NCBI GenBank assembly: GCA_963787375.1
Contig: CAWBCR010000027.1
Location: forward strand, 168,373 to 232,372
Length of the DNA stretch: 64,000 nucleotides
Reading direction: 5' to 3'
From: CAWBCR01 sp963787375
Lineage (GTDB): Bacteria > Chloroflexota > Anaerolineae > Aggregatilineales > UBA3940
Positions within the stretch are counted from its first letter, which is position 1, and each line of letters opens with the position of its first letter. Below the pieces are notes generated by a model. The model was not told where the DNA came from, did not search any database, and saw only the letters and a program-made list of their open reading frames with translations. The position numbers were made by a program, and so were the translations under genes. Below are positions 17,249 through 29,292 of the stretch, one piece after another.

Positions 17249-18629
17249 ATGCCCTATTCCTACGAGCAGGCGCTCGCGTACATTCACAGTTTCGATGATC
17301 CGTATCTCAAGGCGATCCGTGACCACGGCAAGCAGACCTGGGGCCTTGACGGCATCCATGACGTGCTGGGCCGGCTGGGCAAGCCGCACCTCGCCTACCC
17401 CACCATTCACGTTGCCGGGACAAAGGGCAAGGGCTCGACCAGCGTATTCATCGCGCGCAGCCTGACGGCGTCGGGCCTCAAGACAGGTCTGTACACTTCG
17501 CCACATCTGGAAGACTGGCGCGAGCGCATCCAGATCGACGGCGAGATGATCGGCCAGTGCGTGCTGGCCGATCTGGTCGACGCGGCCCACCCAACTCTTG
17601 ACGCGCTGCCGATCAGCGCCTTCGAAGTGGCGACCGTGCTGGCCTTCCTGCACTTCGCCCGCGAGCAGTGTGATGTCGCCGTGATCGAAGTCGGCCTTGG
17701 CGGGCGTCTCGACGCGACCAGCGTCGTGGAGCCGGAAGTCGCCGTGATCACCAGCATCAGCATGGACCATATGCAGTTGCTGGGCAACACGCTGGCTGAA
17801 ATCGCCGGGGAGAAAGCAGCGATCATCAAGCCCGGCGTGCCGACGGTCAGCGCGCCGCAGCGACCAGAGGCGCTCGACGTCATTGAGCGCCGCGCAGGTG
17901 AGCAGGGCAGCCGCCTGACGCTTGTCGGTCGCGACTGGCTGGCCGAGCCCCTGGAGACCGGCTGGCAGGGCAGCACGGCGCGCATCGGCCCACCCGGCTA
18001 CCAGGACACGTATCACATAGGGCTGCCGGGCCTGTTTCAGATCGAGAACGCAGCAGTCGCGCTGGCCGCGCTGGACGTGGCGCACGCGGCAGGCCTGCCG
18101 GTCACCGACGAAGGCTGCCACGAAGGGCTCGCCGGTGCACAGTGGCCCGGACGGATGGAGGTCGCCGGACAGCACCCGCTGACCGTGCTCGACGGGGCGC
18201 ACAACCCTTATTCCGTCGAGCGGCTGTTTGAGTCGCTGGCGCGCCTCAAACAGCCGGGCCAGCCACTGACGTTTGTCTTTGGCTGCATGGCCGACAAGGA
18301 CTTCAGATGGCATGCTCCGCGCGCTGCTGCCCGCCGCCCGCACGCTGGTGCTGACGCAGGCCGCCGATACGCCACGCGCCGCTGCCTACACCGACCTGCG
18401 GGACCGCGCCCGGCAGCTTGCGCCGGCGGGCGTCGATGTGCTGGCCGCCGCCGGTCTGCCCGAGGCGCTTCAGATGGGCCGCGCGCATACGCCGTCCGAC
18501 GGCCTACTTTGCATCACCGGGTCGCTGTCTATCGCCGGGGAGGCGCGCGGATTGCTGGCGCATGAGCAGGCATCAGTACACAATCAGGAACACAACCAGC
18601 CCACCGGGCGGGATGCTGCGCCGGCATGA
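17249..18629 (+). CDS. folC: Folylpolyglutamate synthase / dihydrofolate synthase (frame interrupted near 18305)
   Basis: The enzyme adds glutamate to folates in the cytoplasm using ATP. The N-terminus MPYSYEQALAYIHS and the P-loop HVAGTKGKGSTS near residue 57 are typical, followed by YTSPHLEDWRERI, EVGLGGRLDATSVV and TVLDGAHNPYS. The frame changes after FGCMADKDF: removing the A at 18305 gives KDFDGMLRALLPAARTLVLTQ, the expected start of the last part of the Mur ligase-like C-terminal domain, which runs to the stop at 18629 (about 460 residues). An open frame joins this gene to the upstream transposase, but that fusion is accidental; ATG 17249 with its own promoter is the proper start. It lies 30 bases upstream of lon. 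Confidence 0.88.
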
Positions 18630-18659
18630 GCCGCGCGCCACGAGGAGAGAACCGGATCG

Positions 18660-21127
<2,468 letters not shown>

Positions 21128-21253
21128 TCGGGAAGAATGTATGGTGCCATCATCGTCAGGCCGTGATGAAGGTCACTGGCCTGACGTGTATTCCGGGCGA
21201 TACGCTCAAGCCGGGTCGAAGATGCGCGGCTGCGCAGAACCACGGAGTTGGAC

Positions 21254-21664
21254 ATGACCGAGCACGTGACAGTGAGCGTGGAGCCTATTCCAGATTGCGA
21301 TGTGCTGCGGATGACCTGGCAGCACAAGGTCAACGCCCTTGACGTGACCCGTGCCTTCGCAGCTATCATGGAAGTGCTGAACCACACGGATCATCCGACT
21401 TACATTGTGGTTGATATTCGCAGCAACCCCTCGTTCCCGCTGATCGAGACGGCTATCAGCGCAGTTGACACGCAGCGCCACCCGATGCTGGCGCAGTGGC
21501 TGGTGGTCGGCACGAACTGGATGGCGCATACCATCGAGCGCGTGTTGGTCAACATGTCGGGCGAGACGAAGGTCGTGTGGTTTGCCACCGAAGCTGAGGC
21601 TCAAGCTTATCTCGAAGCCGACTGCGGCTGCTTCTTTGACGGCCCGGCGCTGCGCACCGCATAA
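21254..21664 (+). CDS. Conserved-looking protein of unknown function, STAS/SpoIIAA-like fold suspected
   Basis: The 136-residue soluble product starts at ATG 21254, six bases after GGAG. The alternation of strands and helices (VLRMTWQHKVNALDVTRAF, TYIVVDIRSNPSFPL, MLAQWLVVGTNWMAHTI, VVWFATEAEAQAYLE) resembles SpoIIAA- or STAS-like small domains, including the habit of ending with a predicted strand followed by a helix reading T.AEAxAYL. No enzymatic motif is visible. The C-terminus has CGCFF. The gene stands between lon and a secreted-type protein on the same strand without close coupling. I cannot assign a function. Confidence 0.6.
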   Translation: MTEHVTVSVEPIPDCDVLRMTWQHKVNALDVTRAFAAIMEVLNHTDHPTYIVVDIRSNPSFPLIETAISAVDTQRHPMLAQWLVVGTNWMAHTIERVLVNMSGETKVVWFATEAEAQAYLEADCGCFFDGPALRTA

Positions 21665-21771
21665 GGGCTCGCTCCCTACAGATTCCTCTGGTTTTGCCCC
21701 CTCAGATCAGGTAAACTCACCCGATGGACTCTCTGCCAGCCAGCGCCGGTCCAACGGAGTGAATCGTCGGA

Positions 21772-22548
21772 ATGGGAAAGCTTGCCAGGTTCATCGTCAC
21801 CGCCGTCCTGATCGCCGCCTGTCTCAGTCTGGCGACGATCCCCGCACATGCCATGCCGGTCAGCCAGACCGCTCCGGAAAGCGTGGCGGCCATCAGCAGC
21901 CCGCAGGATGGTGGCGTGCTGTCCGGCACGGTGACCATCGTCGGAACAGCCATTGACCCGGCATTCCGCCAGTACGAGCTGACCGTCCTGCCCGATCCCA
22001 CGCCCGGCGGCGCGCAGGGCACGCCGGTTCAGCCGCCGATCGCACAGCAGGTGCGCGACGGGATTCTGGGCGCGTGGGACACCACCACCAGCCCCGACGG
22101 CTACTACATCCTGCGGCTGACGGTTGCCCGCAGCGACGACACGACGCTTACCGCCGAGGTGCACGTCCAGGTGTTCAACGCCACGCCGACGCCACCCCCT
22201 ACCCCGACGGCGACCGAAACGCCCACAGCGCCGCCCGGCACCGCCACTCCCGGCCCATCGCCAACGCCGCTGATCTGGCAGCCGCCCACGCGCACACCGC
22301 GCCCGACCGTCACACCCGGCGGCCCGACTGCCACGCCTGCGCCGCTCATCGAGGCAAACTCGCCGCTGCGGCCCGACCGTCTGCGGCATGCCGCCGGGAT
22401 CGGTGCGCTGGTCACGCTGGCTGTTTTCGGACTGCTGTTCACCTACAGCCTGATCCGCGCGGGCCGTCGCGGCGAGCTGCGCCCGGCCTGGCAGCGCTTC
22501 CGGCGTGAGGTGATCAACCCACTGCTCGGCCTTTTCCGGCGCGGATAA
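21772..22548 (+). CDS. Secreted membrane-anchored protein with Ig-like domain and Thr/Pro-rich linker
   Basis: The 258-residue product has an N-terminal signal peptide (FIVTAVLIAACLSLATIPAHA), an Ig-like domain at about 35-135 (ISSPQDGGVLSGTVTIVGTA and TSPDGYYILRLTVARSDD), then a Thr/Pro-rich linker, and one C-terminal membrane segment (IGALVTLAVFGLLFTYSLI) with a basic tail. The domain should face outward with the tail in the cytoplasm. GGAGTG lies about 15 bases upstream of the ATG. The Ig pattern SPxDGxxVSGxVxIxGTA is common in Chloroflexota surface proteins. There is no catalytic motif, so a structural or ligand-binding role is likely but unproven. It directly precedes pth. Confidence 0.75.
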   Translation: MGKLARFIVTAVLIAACLSLATIPAHAMPVSQTAPESVAAISSPQDGGVLSGTVTIVGTAIDPAFRQYELTVLPDPTPGGAQGTPVQPPIAQQVRDGILGAWDTTTSPDGYYILRLTVARSDDTTLTAEVHVQVFNATPTPPPTPTATETPTAPPGTATPGPSPTPLIWQPPTRTPRPTVTPGGPTATPAPLIEANSPLRPDRLRHAAGIGALVTLAVFGLLFTYSLIRAGRRGELRPAWQRFRREVINPLLGLFRRG

Positions 22549-22595
22549 CGGCCCGTGGCAGACAGTAACATACGGTTAGGTTCAGACGGCACGCC

Positions 22596-23180
22596 ATGAC
22601 GGACAGATATCTGATTGTCGGCCTGGGAAACCCGGGCCGTGAATACGCGGACAATCGACACAACGCCGGCTTCCAGGTGATCGATCATCTGGCAGCGCGG
22701 CACGGCCTGGCTTTCAGCCGCCTGCAAAACGGTGCAGCCATCAACACCGGCACGATGGTGGGCCGCTCGGTGGTGCTTGCCAAGCCGCAGAAGTACATGA
22801 ACAACAGTGGCGTGCAGGTTCGGGCGCTGGTCGCTTTCTACAAGATCGCGCTGGAGCGTCTGCTCGTCATCGTCGACGACCTCGACCTGCCGGTCGGCAC
22901 AGTGCGGCTGCGGCCTGAGGGCGGTTCGGCGGGCCAGAACGGCATGAGGAGCATCATTCAGCACCTTGGCGCGCAGGACTTTGCCCGGCTGCGGGTCGGC
23001 ATCGACCGCCCACCCGGCAAGATGGACCCTGCCGCTTATGTGCTGCAGGATTTCAGCGCCGCACAGCGCGAGATCATGGCCGAGACTTACGACCGCGCCG
23101 CCGACGCCGTCGAAACCTGGCTCACCGACGGCATCACGCTCGCTATGAGCCGCCACAACGGCCCGGCTGAGGCACCCTGA
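22596..23180 (+). CDS. pth: Peptidyl-tRNA hydrolase
   Basis: The 194-residue product is a standard bacterial Pth, which releases peptides from prematurely dropped peptidyl-tRNA. The conserved features are all present: VGLGNPGREY, the catalytic-site His in NRHNAGFQVIDHL, KPQKYMNNSG, the catalytic Asp in IVDDLDLPVG, RLRPEGGSAGQNGM and LRVGIDRP. The gene is upstream of mfd on the same strand (47-base gap), an arrangement known from many bacteria where pth and mfd are adjacent. No strong ribosome binding site is seen before ATG 22596, but the conserved first strand begins immediately after it. Confidence 0.95.
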   Translation: MTDRYLIVGLGNPGREYADNRHNAGFQVIDHLAARHGLAFSRLQNGAAINTGTMVGRSVVLAKPQKYMNNSGVQVRALVAFYKIALERLLVIVDDLDLPVGTVRLRPEGGSAGQNGMRSIIQHLGAQDFARLRVGIDRPPGKMDPAAYVLQDFSAAQREIMAETYDRAADAVETWLTDGITLAMSRHNGPAEAP

Positions 23181-23227
23181 CACGGGACAGCGATTCCTGG
23201 GACTCTGCGCCGATAGTTCACTTACGC

Positions 23228-26200
23228 ATGATTGGTACTGGAACAGGTATGGATCTCTCTGGACTGCTTGACCTCCTGCGCGCGCAGGAGCCATATCAAA
23301 CGCTCGTCGACGCGCTAACTTCGGGTGGTCACCCCGGCTCGCTGGGGCTGATCGGCGCGGCGCGGCCCGTGTTCAGCGCGGCGCTGGCCGCCGACACGCG
23401 CCGCCCGCTGTTGATCGTGATGGCCCGCATGGACCAGGCCAACAACCTGGCCGAGCAGATCCTGGCATGGGAGCCATCGCTGCGGGTGCTGTCCTTCCCA
23501 GAGCCGAACGCCATCTTCTACGAGCGTGCGCCATGGGGGCCGCGCTCGACACGCGCCCGGCTTCAGGTGTTGAGCGAGCTGGCCGGGGAGCGTCCAGCAA
23601 GCCTGCCCCCGCTGATCGTCACCTCGGCGCGCGGCCTGATGCAACGCACCCTCCCGCGTGACATGCTGCTGGCCCATCGCGACACGCTGGCGCGCAGAGC
23701 GCGGGTACCCGGCGGCCAGCCCGACGCGCTGCTGCGCAACTGGCTGCACATGGGCTATGAGCTGGTGACGGTCGTCACCGAGACCGGGACGTTCTCACGG
23801 CGCGGCGGCATCATCGACGTATTCCCGGTCGCCGACGAGCGCCCGGTACGCGTCGAGTTGTGGGGCGACGAGATCGAGTCGCTACGCGCGTTTGACCCGG
23901 CCACCCAGCGCAGCCTCGACATGGTGGACTCCGTCACCGTGACGCCTGCCCGCGAAGCGCTGCCTGTGTATGGCATGATCGCTGCCGCCCGGCTGAAAGA
24001 CTGGTTTGCCGCGCTGCCTGTGCCATCCGAAGACGACGACGGCTTCAGCGCGCGCAGCGATCAGGAGAAGCTGCTGAGCCAGGCGGCTTTCCCTGCGCTC
24101 GAGTTTTACCTGCCGTGGATCGTGCCGGAGCCGGTCAGCCTGCTGGACTATCTCCCCGGCGACGCGCTGGTCCTCGTCGACGACTGGCAGGAGCTGGCCG
24201 ACACCGTTGCCGAATTGGAATCGCAGGCGCTCAGTCTGCGCGATACGCACGAAACGTCGGGCGCGATCCCGCCCGACATGCCGCTGCCCTACGTGACTTG
24301 GGACACCCTCGGTGATGGACTGGCACACGCCGGGGCGGTCGAGATGGGCGGCCCGCTGCTCGGCGAGTCGGCGGTGGGCGATCTGTTCGCGCCCGGCCCG
24401 CGCTTCGCCGGCGAGCTGAAGCACTTTCTCGACCACCTGCGCGAGCTTCAGCAGCCGCAGCAGGACCGGCTGATCGTCGTCTCGCGGCAGGCGTCGCGCC
24501 TGGCCGAATTGTGGTATGAGCGCACGCAGGGCGCGCGCCCGCAGCCGGTCGAGACCATCAGTGAGCCCCCGCCGCCCGGCTGGCCGCTGTTCGTGCAGGG
24601 CGCGCTGGCCGATGGCTGGACGCTGCATGGCTCGGACCGCTCAATCCACCTGCTCACCGATGCGGAGATTTTCGGCTGGAAGCGGCCCGAGCCGCGCCGC
24701 CGCCGCGAGCCGCGAGCCGTGTCACCCGATCGCTTCTTTGCCGACCTCAGCCCCGGCGACATCGTCGTCCACGCCGAGTATGGCATTGGCCGCTTTCAGG
24801 GGCTTGAAAAGCGGCAGATGGCCGACACCGACCGCGAGTTTCTGGTGCTGAGCTACTCCGGCGGCGATACGCTTTATGTGCCCATCCATCAGGCTGACCG
24901 CATCACCCGCTACGTCGGTGCGGACGACCACCCGCCGGAGATGTCGCGGCTGGGGACCGCCGAATGGGGCCGCGTCAAGGAGCGCGCCCGCGCAGCCGTC
25001 GAGGAGGTCGCCCGCGACCTGCTCGACCTGTACGCCGCGCGTGAGACGGTCACCGGCCATGCCTTCAACCCCGACACGCCCTGGCAGCACGAGCTTGAGG
25101 CGTCGTTCCCCTACGTCGAGACAGAGGACCAGCTTCACGCGCTGTCCGACGTCAAAGCCGACATGCAGCAGCCGCGCCCGATGGACCGCCTGATCACCGG
25201 CGATGTGGGGTACGGCAAGACGGAGGTCGCGCTGCGTGCCGCCTTCAAGGCCGTCATGGACGGCAAGCAGGTCGCCATGCTCGTCCCGACGACCGTCCTT
25301 GCACAGCAGCACTACGACACGTTCAGCCACCGGCTGGCCCCCTTCCCGGTCAGGGTCGAAATGCTGTCACGCTTCCGCACCCCCGCCGAGCAGGACGCAA
25401 TCGTGCAAGCACTCCACGCCGGCAGCGTCGATATTGTCATCGGCACGCACCGCATGCTCAGCGATGACGTCATCTTCAAAGACCTCGGTCTGCTGATCAT
25501 CGATGAGGAGCAGCGCTTCGGCGTGACGCACAAGGAGCAGCTCAAGCGCATGCGCACCGAGGTTGACGTGCTGACCATGACCGCCACACCCATCCCGCGC
25601 ACGCTGTACATGAGCCTGACCGGCGTGCGCGATGTGTCGATGATCAACACCGCGCCGGAGGAGCGCCTGCCGGTGCGCACTTACGTCGGGCGGCGCAGTG
25701 AGGAACTGGTGCGGCAGGCCATCCTGCGCGAGCTGGATCGCGGCGGGCAGGTGTTCTTCGTCCACAACCGCGTGACGACCATCTACGCCGAGCGCGACCG
25801 GCTGGCACACCTGGTGCCGGAAGCGACATTCGCCGTCGGCCACGGCCAAATGAACGAGTCGGAGCTGGAGGCGGTGATGAACCGCTTCGCGCAGGGTGAG
25901 GTCGACGTGCTGGTCTCGACCAGCATCATCGAAGCCGGGCTCGACATTCCCAATGCCAACACGCTGATCGTCGACCGCGCCGATCGTTTCGGCCTTGCGC
26001 AGTTGTACCAGCTTCGTGGGCGCGTGGGGCGCAGCGCCAACCGCGCCTTCGCCTACTTCTTCCACCCGCCGTTGGCCAAGCTGACCGACGACGCGCGCGC
26101 CCGGCTGGAGACTATCGCCGAGCAGACAGAGCTGGGCGCAGGCTATAACATCGCCATGCGTGATCTGGAGATTCGCGGCGCAGGTGATCTGCTGGGCATG

Positions 26201-26776
26201 CGCCAGAGCGGCCAAATCTCATCGGTGGGCTTTCACCTCTACACGCGCATGCTGAGTGAGGCGGTCAAGCGACTGCGCGCCGCGCGTGCCGGTGAGGGCC
26301 CGCTGCCCGCCGGGGGTGAGCCGCTGCTCACCCCGCGTGAGGCGGTTACCATCGACCTGCCCATCCCCACTTACATCCCGACCGACTACGTGCCGGACAT
26401 GGGCCTGCGCATTCAGCTCTACCGCCGCATGGCCGACCTGCCCGACGAGACCGCTATCAGCGATCTGCGCGTCGAGCTGGCCGATCGCTTCGGTCCGCCC
26501 CCGCCGGTGGTCGATAACCTGTTGTATCAGCTTCGCGTCAAGCAGCTTGCGCTGCGTGCCGAGGTCGACGCGATAGCCACCGAGGGCCAGCAGATCAGCA
26601 TCCGGCTCGCCCGGCTGGTCGAGGCCGACCGCCCAGCGCTCCAGCGCCGTTTGGGGCACGACGTGCGCGTCAGCCGCTCGGCTATCTGGCTGCCGCGCGC
26701 GATCAACGACTGGCAGGACGCGCTGATCGACATCCTGGGGCAGCTTGCCGCCCGGCAGGAGGGCATCGCTGCCTGA
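23228..26776 (+). CDS. mfd: Transcription-repair coupling factor
   Basis: Mfd displaces RNA polymerase stalled at DNA damage and recruits UvrA. The 1,182-residue protein has all expected parts: a UvrB-like N-terminal region (residues 1-330), the polymerase-interaction domain starting at DRFFADLSPGDIVVHAEYG near residue 505, a RecG-like translocase with Walker A GDVGYGKTEVALRAAF near 657 and Walker B IIDEEQRFGV near 758, TMTATPIPRTLYMSL, the QLRGRVGRS motif VI, and a C-terminal D7 domain. The start may be ATG 23228 or the internal ATG 23249 (MDLSGLLDLL); neither has a clear ribosome binding site. Length is normal and the frame is intact. Confidence 0.96.
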   Translation: MIGTGTGMDLSGLLDLLRAQEPYQTLVDALTSGGHPGSLGLIGAARPVFSAALAADTRRPLLIVMARMDQANNLAEQILAWEPSLRVLSFPEPNAIFYERAPWGPRSTRARLQVLSELAGERPASLPPLIVTSARGLMQRTLPRDMLLAHRDTLARRARVPGGQPDALLRNWLHMGYELVTVVTETGTFSRRGGIIDVFPVADERPVRVELWGDEIESLRAFDPATQRSLDMVDSVTVTPAREALPVYGMIAAARLKDWFAALPVPSEDDDGFSARSDQEKLLSQAAFPALEFYLPWIVPEPVSLLDYLPGDALVLVDDWQELADTVAELESQALSLRDTHETSGAIPPDMPLPYVTWDTLGDGLAHAGAVEMGGPLLGESAVGDLFAPGPRFAGELKHFLDHLRELQQPQQDRLIVVSRQASRLAELWYERTQGARPQPVETISEPPPPGWPLFVQGALADGWTLHGSDRSIHLLTDAEIFGWKRPEPRRRREPRAVSPDRFFADLSPGDIVVHAEYGIGRFQGLEKRQMADTDREFLVLSYSGGDTLYVPIHQADRITRYVGADDHPPEMSRLGTAEWGRVKERARAAVEEVARDLLDLYAARETVTGHAFNPDTPWQHELEASFPYVETEDQLHALSDVKADMQQPRPMDRLITGDVGYGKTEVALRAAFKAVMDGKQVAMLVPTTVLAQQHYDTFSHRLAPFPVRVEMLSRFRTPAEQDAIVQALHAGSVDIVIGTHRMLSDDVIFKDLGLLIIDEEQRFGVTHKEQLKRMRTEVDVLTMTATPIPRTLYMSLTGVRDVSMINTAPEERLPVRTYVGRRSEELVRQAILRELDRGGQVFFVHNRVTTIYAERDRLAHLVPEATFAVGHGQMNESELEAVMNRFAQGEVDVLVSTSIIEAGLDIPNANTLIVDRADRFGLAQLYQLRGRVGRSANRAFAYFFHPPLAKLTDDARARLETIAEQTELGAGYNIAMRDLEIRGAGDLLGMRQSGQISSVGFHLYTRMLSEAVKRLRAARAGEGPLPAGGEPLLTPREAVTIDLPIPTYIPTDYVPDMGLRIQLYRRMADLPDETAISDLRVELADRFGPPPPVVDNLLYQLRVKQLALRAEVDAIATEGQQISIRLARLVEADRPALQRRLGHDVRVSRSAIWLPRAINDWQDALIDILGQLAARQEGIAA

Positions 26777-26863
26777 GCGGTTGACGCAAATCAAGTCTCC
26801 ACCGCACGATAGATGGTATGCTCAGGGCATCGTCACGAACGAAGCGAAGGAGCTTACACAACG

Positions 26864-27067
26864 ATGCCTCAATCTGACTCTCCCGAACCACGCTGTCTGC
26901 AATGTGATCGCAGCAGCGCCGAGGTGCCGCTGATCGCGCTGCGCTACCAGGACAATGAGTACTGGATTTGCCCGCAGCACCTGCCGATCCTCATCCACAA
27001 GCCTGAGCAGCTTGCCGCGAAGCTACCCGGCGCGGCCAACTTGAACCCCGCGCAGCATGACGACTGA
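26864..27067 (+). CDS. Small putative zinc-binding protein, 67 residues
   Basis: The frame starts at ATG 26864, preceded by GAAGGAG about 12 bases upstream. It contains CLQCD near residue 11 and WICPQHLPILIH near 37, a C-x2-C plus C-x2-H set that could bind one zinc ion. The segment LIALRYQDNEYWICPQHLPI is compact and hydrophobic enough for a folded domain. It follows mfd by 87 bases and is closed by a strong terminator. I do not recognise a named family, and function is unknown. The coding call rests on the start site, zinc ligand pattern and terminator position. Confidence 0.6.
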   Translation: MPQSDSPEPRCLQCDRSSAEVPLIALRYQDNEYWICPQHLPILIHKPEQLAAKLPGAANLNPAQHDD

Positions 27068-27086
27068 CGGACATCAAAACGTGTTT

Positions 27087-27118
27087 GGGGCCGGAGTGCA
27101 GCCGGCCCCTTCTGCTTT
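27087..27118 (+). terminator. Rho-independent terminator after the small zinc protein gene
   Basis: GGGGCCGG and CCGGCCCC form an 8-bp GC-only stem with loop AGTGCAG, followed by the T-rich TTCTGCTTT. Confidence 0.7.
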
Positions 27119-27143
27119 GAACGATGTCGGATAGTGTGGCTGC

Positions 27144-27170
27144 ATGACATCACCAGACTTGTGCTATACT
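27144..27170 (+). promoter_or_regulatory. Predicted extended -10 promoter of the TolB-like lipoprotein gene
   Basis: TATACT at 27165-27170 carries the extended motif TGC just before it. ATGACA at 27144-27149 is a possible -35 box with a short 15-base spacer. The ATG follows 59 bases downstream. Confidence 0.5.
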
Positions 27171-27228
27171 TCTCGCAGACAGAGTGATATACCCACCGAC
27201 TAACCTTGTCAACGCGAGGAACTTCCGC

Positions 27229-29130
27229 ATGAAGAAATCAGCGACTCTTGTACTGGTTCTGGCCGCGCTGGCGCTGGCGGCGCTCGCCTGCGGTGGAGGC
27301 GGGCCGCAGACGGTGCCGCCGCCGGCACCCCAGGCCGCCTCACCGACCCCGCCGCCGATTCCAACCGCAGCGGGCGCGCCGCCCGCCGAGACGCAGCCGA
27401 CAGGCAGCAGTGGCGGCGGCAGCCAGGGGCAGGTGGCATCTGGCCAGCAGGCGAATATCGTCTACGGCTCGCTGCGCGACGGCACGCTCAGCCTCTATTT
27501 CCTTTCGGCTGATGGGCGGTCGGCTGCGCCGCTGGCACTGCCCGGCGACCTGTCATCGGTCGTCTGGCCTGACGTTTCACCCGACGGCAGCCGCATCGCG
27601 TTTGTCTCGGTGGAGGCCAGCGCCGCGATGCGACCCAACGGCATCTATGTCGCCAACATCGACGGTTCGGGCCCGGTGCAGATCACCTTTGGCGAGGGGC
27701 AGCATCCACGCTGGTCGCCGGACGGCACGAAGATCGCCTACACCTGCCAGGCAGGCACCGACATCTGCGTCATCAACGCTGATGGGACGGGCCGCGTCGA
27801 CCTGACCGAGGGCAGCCAGTGGACGGAGAAGTACCCCTCCTGGACGCCTGCCGGCCAGATCGTCTTTATGTCTGACCGCGACCTGCTGCAGGCGCAATAT
27901 AGCGAGATTTACGTGATGAACGCCGACGGCAGCGGGGTCCTGCGCATCACGCACGACGGCACCGCTTACAACTCAAACCCCGGCGTCTCACCGGACGGCT
28001 CGTACATCGTCTACGAGTCTAATCGCGACGTCAAAATCGGCTCCGACCTGTATGTCACCGACATCGGCGGCAGCAGCGTCAGGCGGCTGACTGAAGACAC
28101 GTTCTGGGATCAGAACCCCATCTGGTCGCCCGACGGAGGGAGCATCCTGTTCGCGGCGGATGGCGGTGACGGCAACGTGAACCTGTACGTTGTCCCGGCC
28201 AATGGCGGCAGCCCCTCCCCACTGACGCAGAACATTGCAGAGGATGGCGGGTTCCGGCTGGGGCAGGCGTGGCTTCCCAACCCGGTTGCCGCGCAGGCTT
28301 TCTCTCGCGAAGATCTGGCCCGGTCGTTGACCCTGCCGCGCGGCACTGCGCCGGTCAGCAACTCGGTGCTGCTCACGTCGAATGACTTCAACTGCGATAG
28401 CTGCCTCGCCAGCGGGCTGTATTTCGTCGGCTTCGACGGCGCTAACCTCACCCCGCTGCCGTTTTCGGGCGGCTTCCCGGCGTGGGCATCCGACTTCAAG
28501 CGCATCGCCTACACCAGTGATGGAGAGGTATGGGTTGCCAACACTGATGGCAGCCAGCCCACTCAGGTGACGCACGCCTACATGGGTATGACATCTGTGC
28601 AGTGGGACGACCGTGGGCGGGTCATTCTGGCCGACTGCACTCCTTATGGCCAGCACGACGTATGCCTTGTCGACCTTGAGACGGGCGCGATTGACGATAT
28701 CACCGAGGAGATCACCTTCGACACGGGTGTGCCCTACCCGCACTGGTTCGAGGGGAACATTGCTGCTGGCACTCAGGTGCTCGATACGCACGGAACCATC
28801 GTGGACATACTGCCCTACGACGGTCGCATCTCGCCCGACGGCACGAAGATCGCCACTATCGTCGACGGTCAGCTTGCCGTCAGCAATATCGACGGCAGTA
28901 ACCTGCAACAGCTCACCACCGATGACGCGGCCAAGGGCTTCCCCGCCTGGGGGCCCGGCAGCGACTTGATCATCTACACGGCTGCGCCCGGCGATGGCGG
29001 CCTGTACGTGTACATCATCCGTGCCGATGGCACGAATCCCTACATGCTCGTGCAGCAGCCGATTGCCGCCGGACCGGCGTCGTTGCCGGCCAGCATCACG
29101 ACCTATCTCGGTTATAACTGGGCACCCTGA
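27229..29130 (+). CDS. TolB-like beta-propeller lipoprotein
   Basis: From ATG 27229 (GAGGAA upstream) the product has 633 residues: a lipoprotein signal ending LALAALAC, a Gly/Pro/Thr-rich linker to about residue 85, then a propeller built of PD40/TolB-type repeats. The repeat signature SPDGxxIxFxS occurs many times, for example DVSPDGSRIAFVS, RWSPDGTKIAYTC, GVSPDGSYIVYES, IWSPDGGSILFAA and ISPDGTKIATIV, alternating with the strand pattern IYVxNxDGSG. Such propellers usually mediate protein or ligand contacts at the cell surface. No catalytic domain is attached. A cysteine pair (FNCDSCLASG) sits in an inserted loop near residue 390. Specific partners are unknown. Confidence 0.85.
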   Translation: MKKSATLVLVLAALALAALACGGGGPQTVPPPAPQAASPTPPPIPTAAGAPPAETQPTGSSGGGSQGQVASGQQANIVYGSLRDGTLSLYFLSADGRSAAPLALPGDLSSVVWPDVSPDGSRIAFVSVEASAAMRPNGIYVANIDGSGPVQITFGEGQHPRWSPDGTKIAYTCQAGTDICVINADGTGRVDLTEGSQWTEKYPSWTPAGQIVFMSDRDLLQAQYSEIYVMNADGSGVLRITHDGTAYNSNPGVSPDGSYIVYESNRDVKIGSDLYVTDIGGSSVRRLTEDTFWDQNPIWSPDGGSILFAADGGDGNVNLYVVPANGGSPSPLTQNIAEDGGFRLGQAWLPNPVAAQAFSREDLARSLTLPRGTAPVSNSVLLTSNDFNCDSCLASGLYFVGFDGANLTPLPFSGGFPAWASDFKRIAYTSDGEVWVANTDGSQPTQVTHAYMGMTSVQWDDRGRVILADCTPYGQHDVCLVDLETGAIDDITEEITFDTGVPYPHWFEGNIAAGTQVLDTHGTIVDILPYDGRISPDGTKIATIVDGQLAVSNIDGSNLQQLTTDDAAKGFPAWGPGSDLIIYTAAPGDGGLYVYIIRADGTNPYMLVQQPIAAGPASLPASITTYLGYNWAP

Positions 29131-29201
29131 CGTTCGGAATGAAACAGCGGCGCGGCCCGGCGCGTGGGGGCCGCGCCGTTTGATTTCCCGCGCCACCCTG
29201 A

Positions 29202-29230
29202 TTGCGCCGCGTTGGCTCCATTGGTACAAT
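29202..29230 (+). promoter_or_regulatory. Predicted sigma70-type promoter of the HNH nuclease gene
   Basis: TTGCGC (29202-29207) and TACAAT (29225-29230) are separated by 17 bases, 62 bases before the chosen TTG start. Confidence 0.55.
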
Positions 29231-29292
29231 GTCGCGGTCAGGTAAACGTGGGACGGCAAAGAGGTGAAAGACAGACCCTTACGGGGGGACGC

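Noticed and set aside
17003..18343. A 446-codon minus-strand frame opposite folC
   Set aside because: No recognisable domain; folC is unmistakable on the plus strand.
16133..18565. An 810-codon open frame joining transposase and FolC as a bifunctional protein
   Set aside because: The transposase is truncated, folC has its own promoter and ATG, and the join region reads as intergenic sequence in the transposase frame. The fusion is accidental.
22200..22345. Thr/Pro-coding tandem DNA repeat as a candidate CRISPR or VNTR
   Set aside because: The repeats are short codon-level ACG/CCG runs inside a protein linker, without fixed repeat and spacer lengths.
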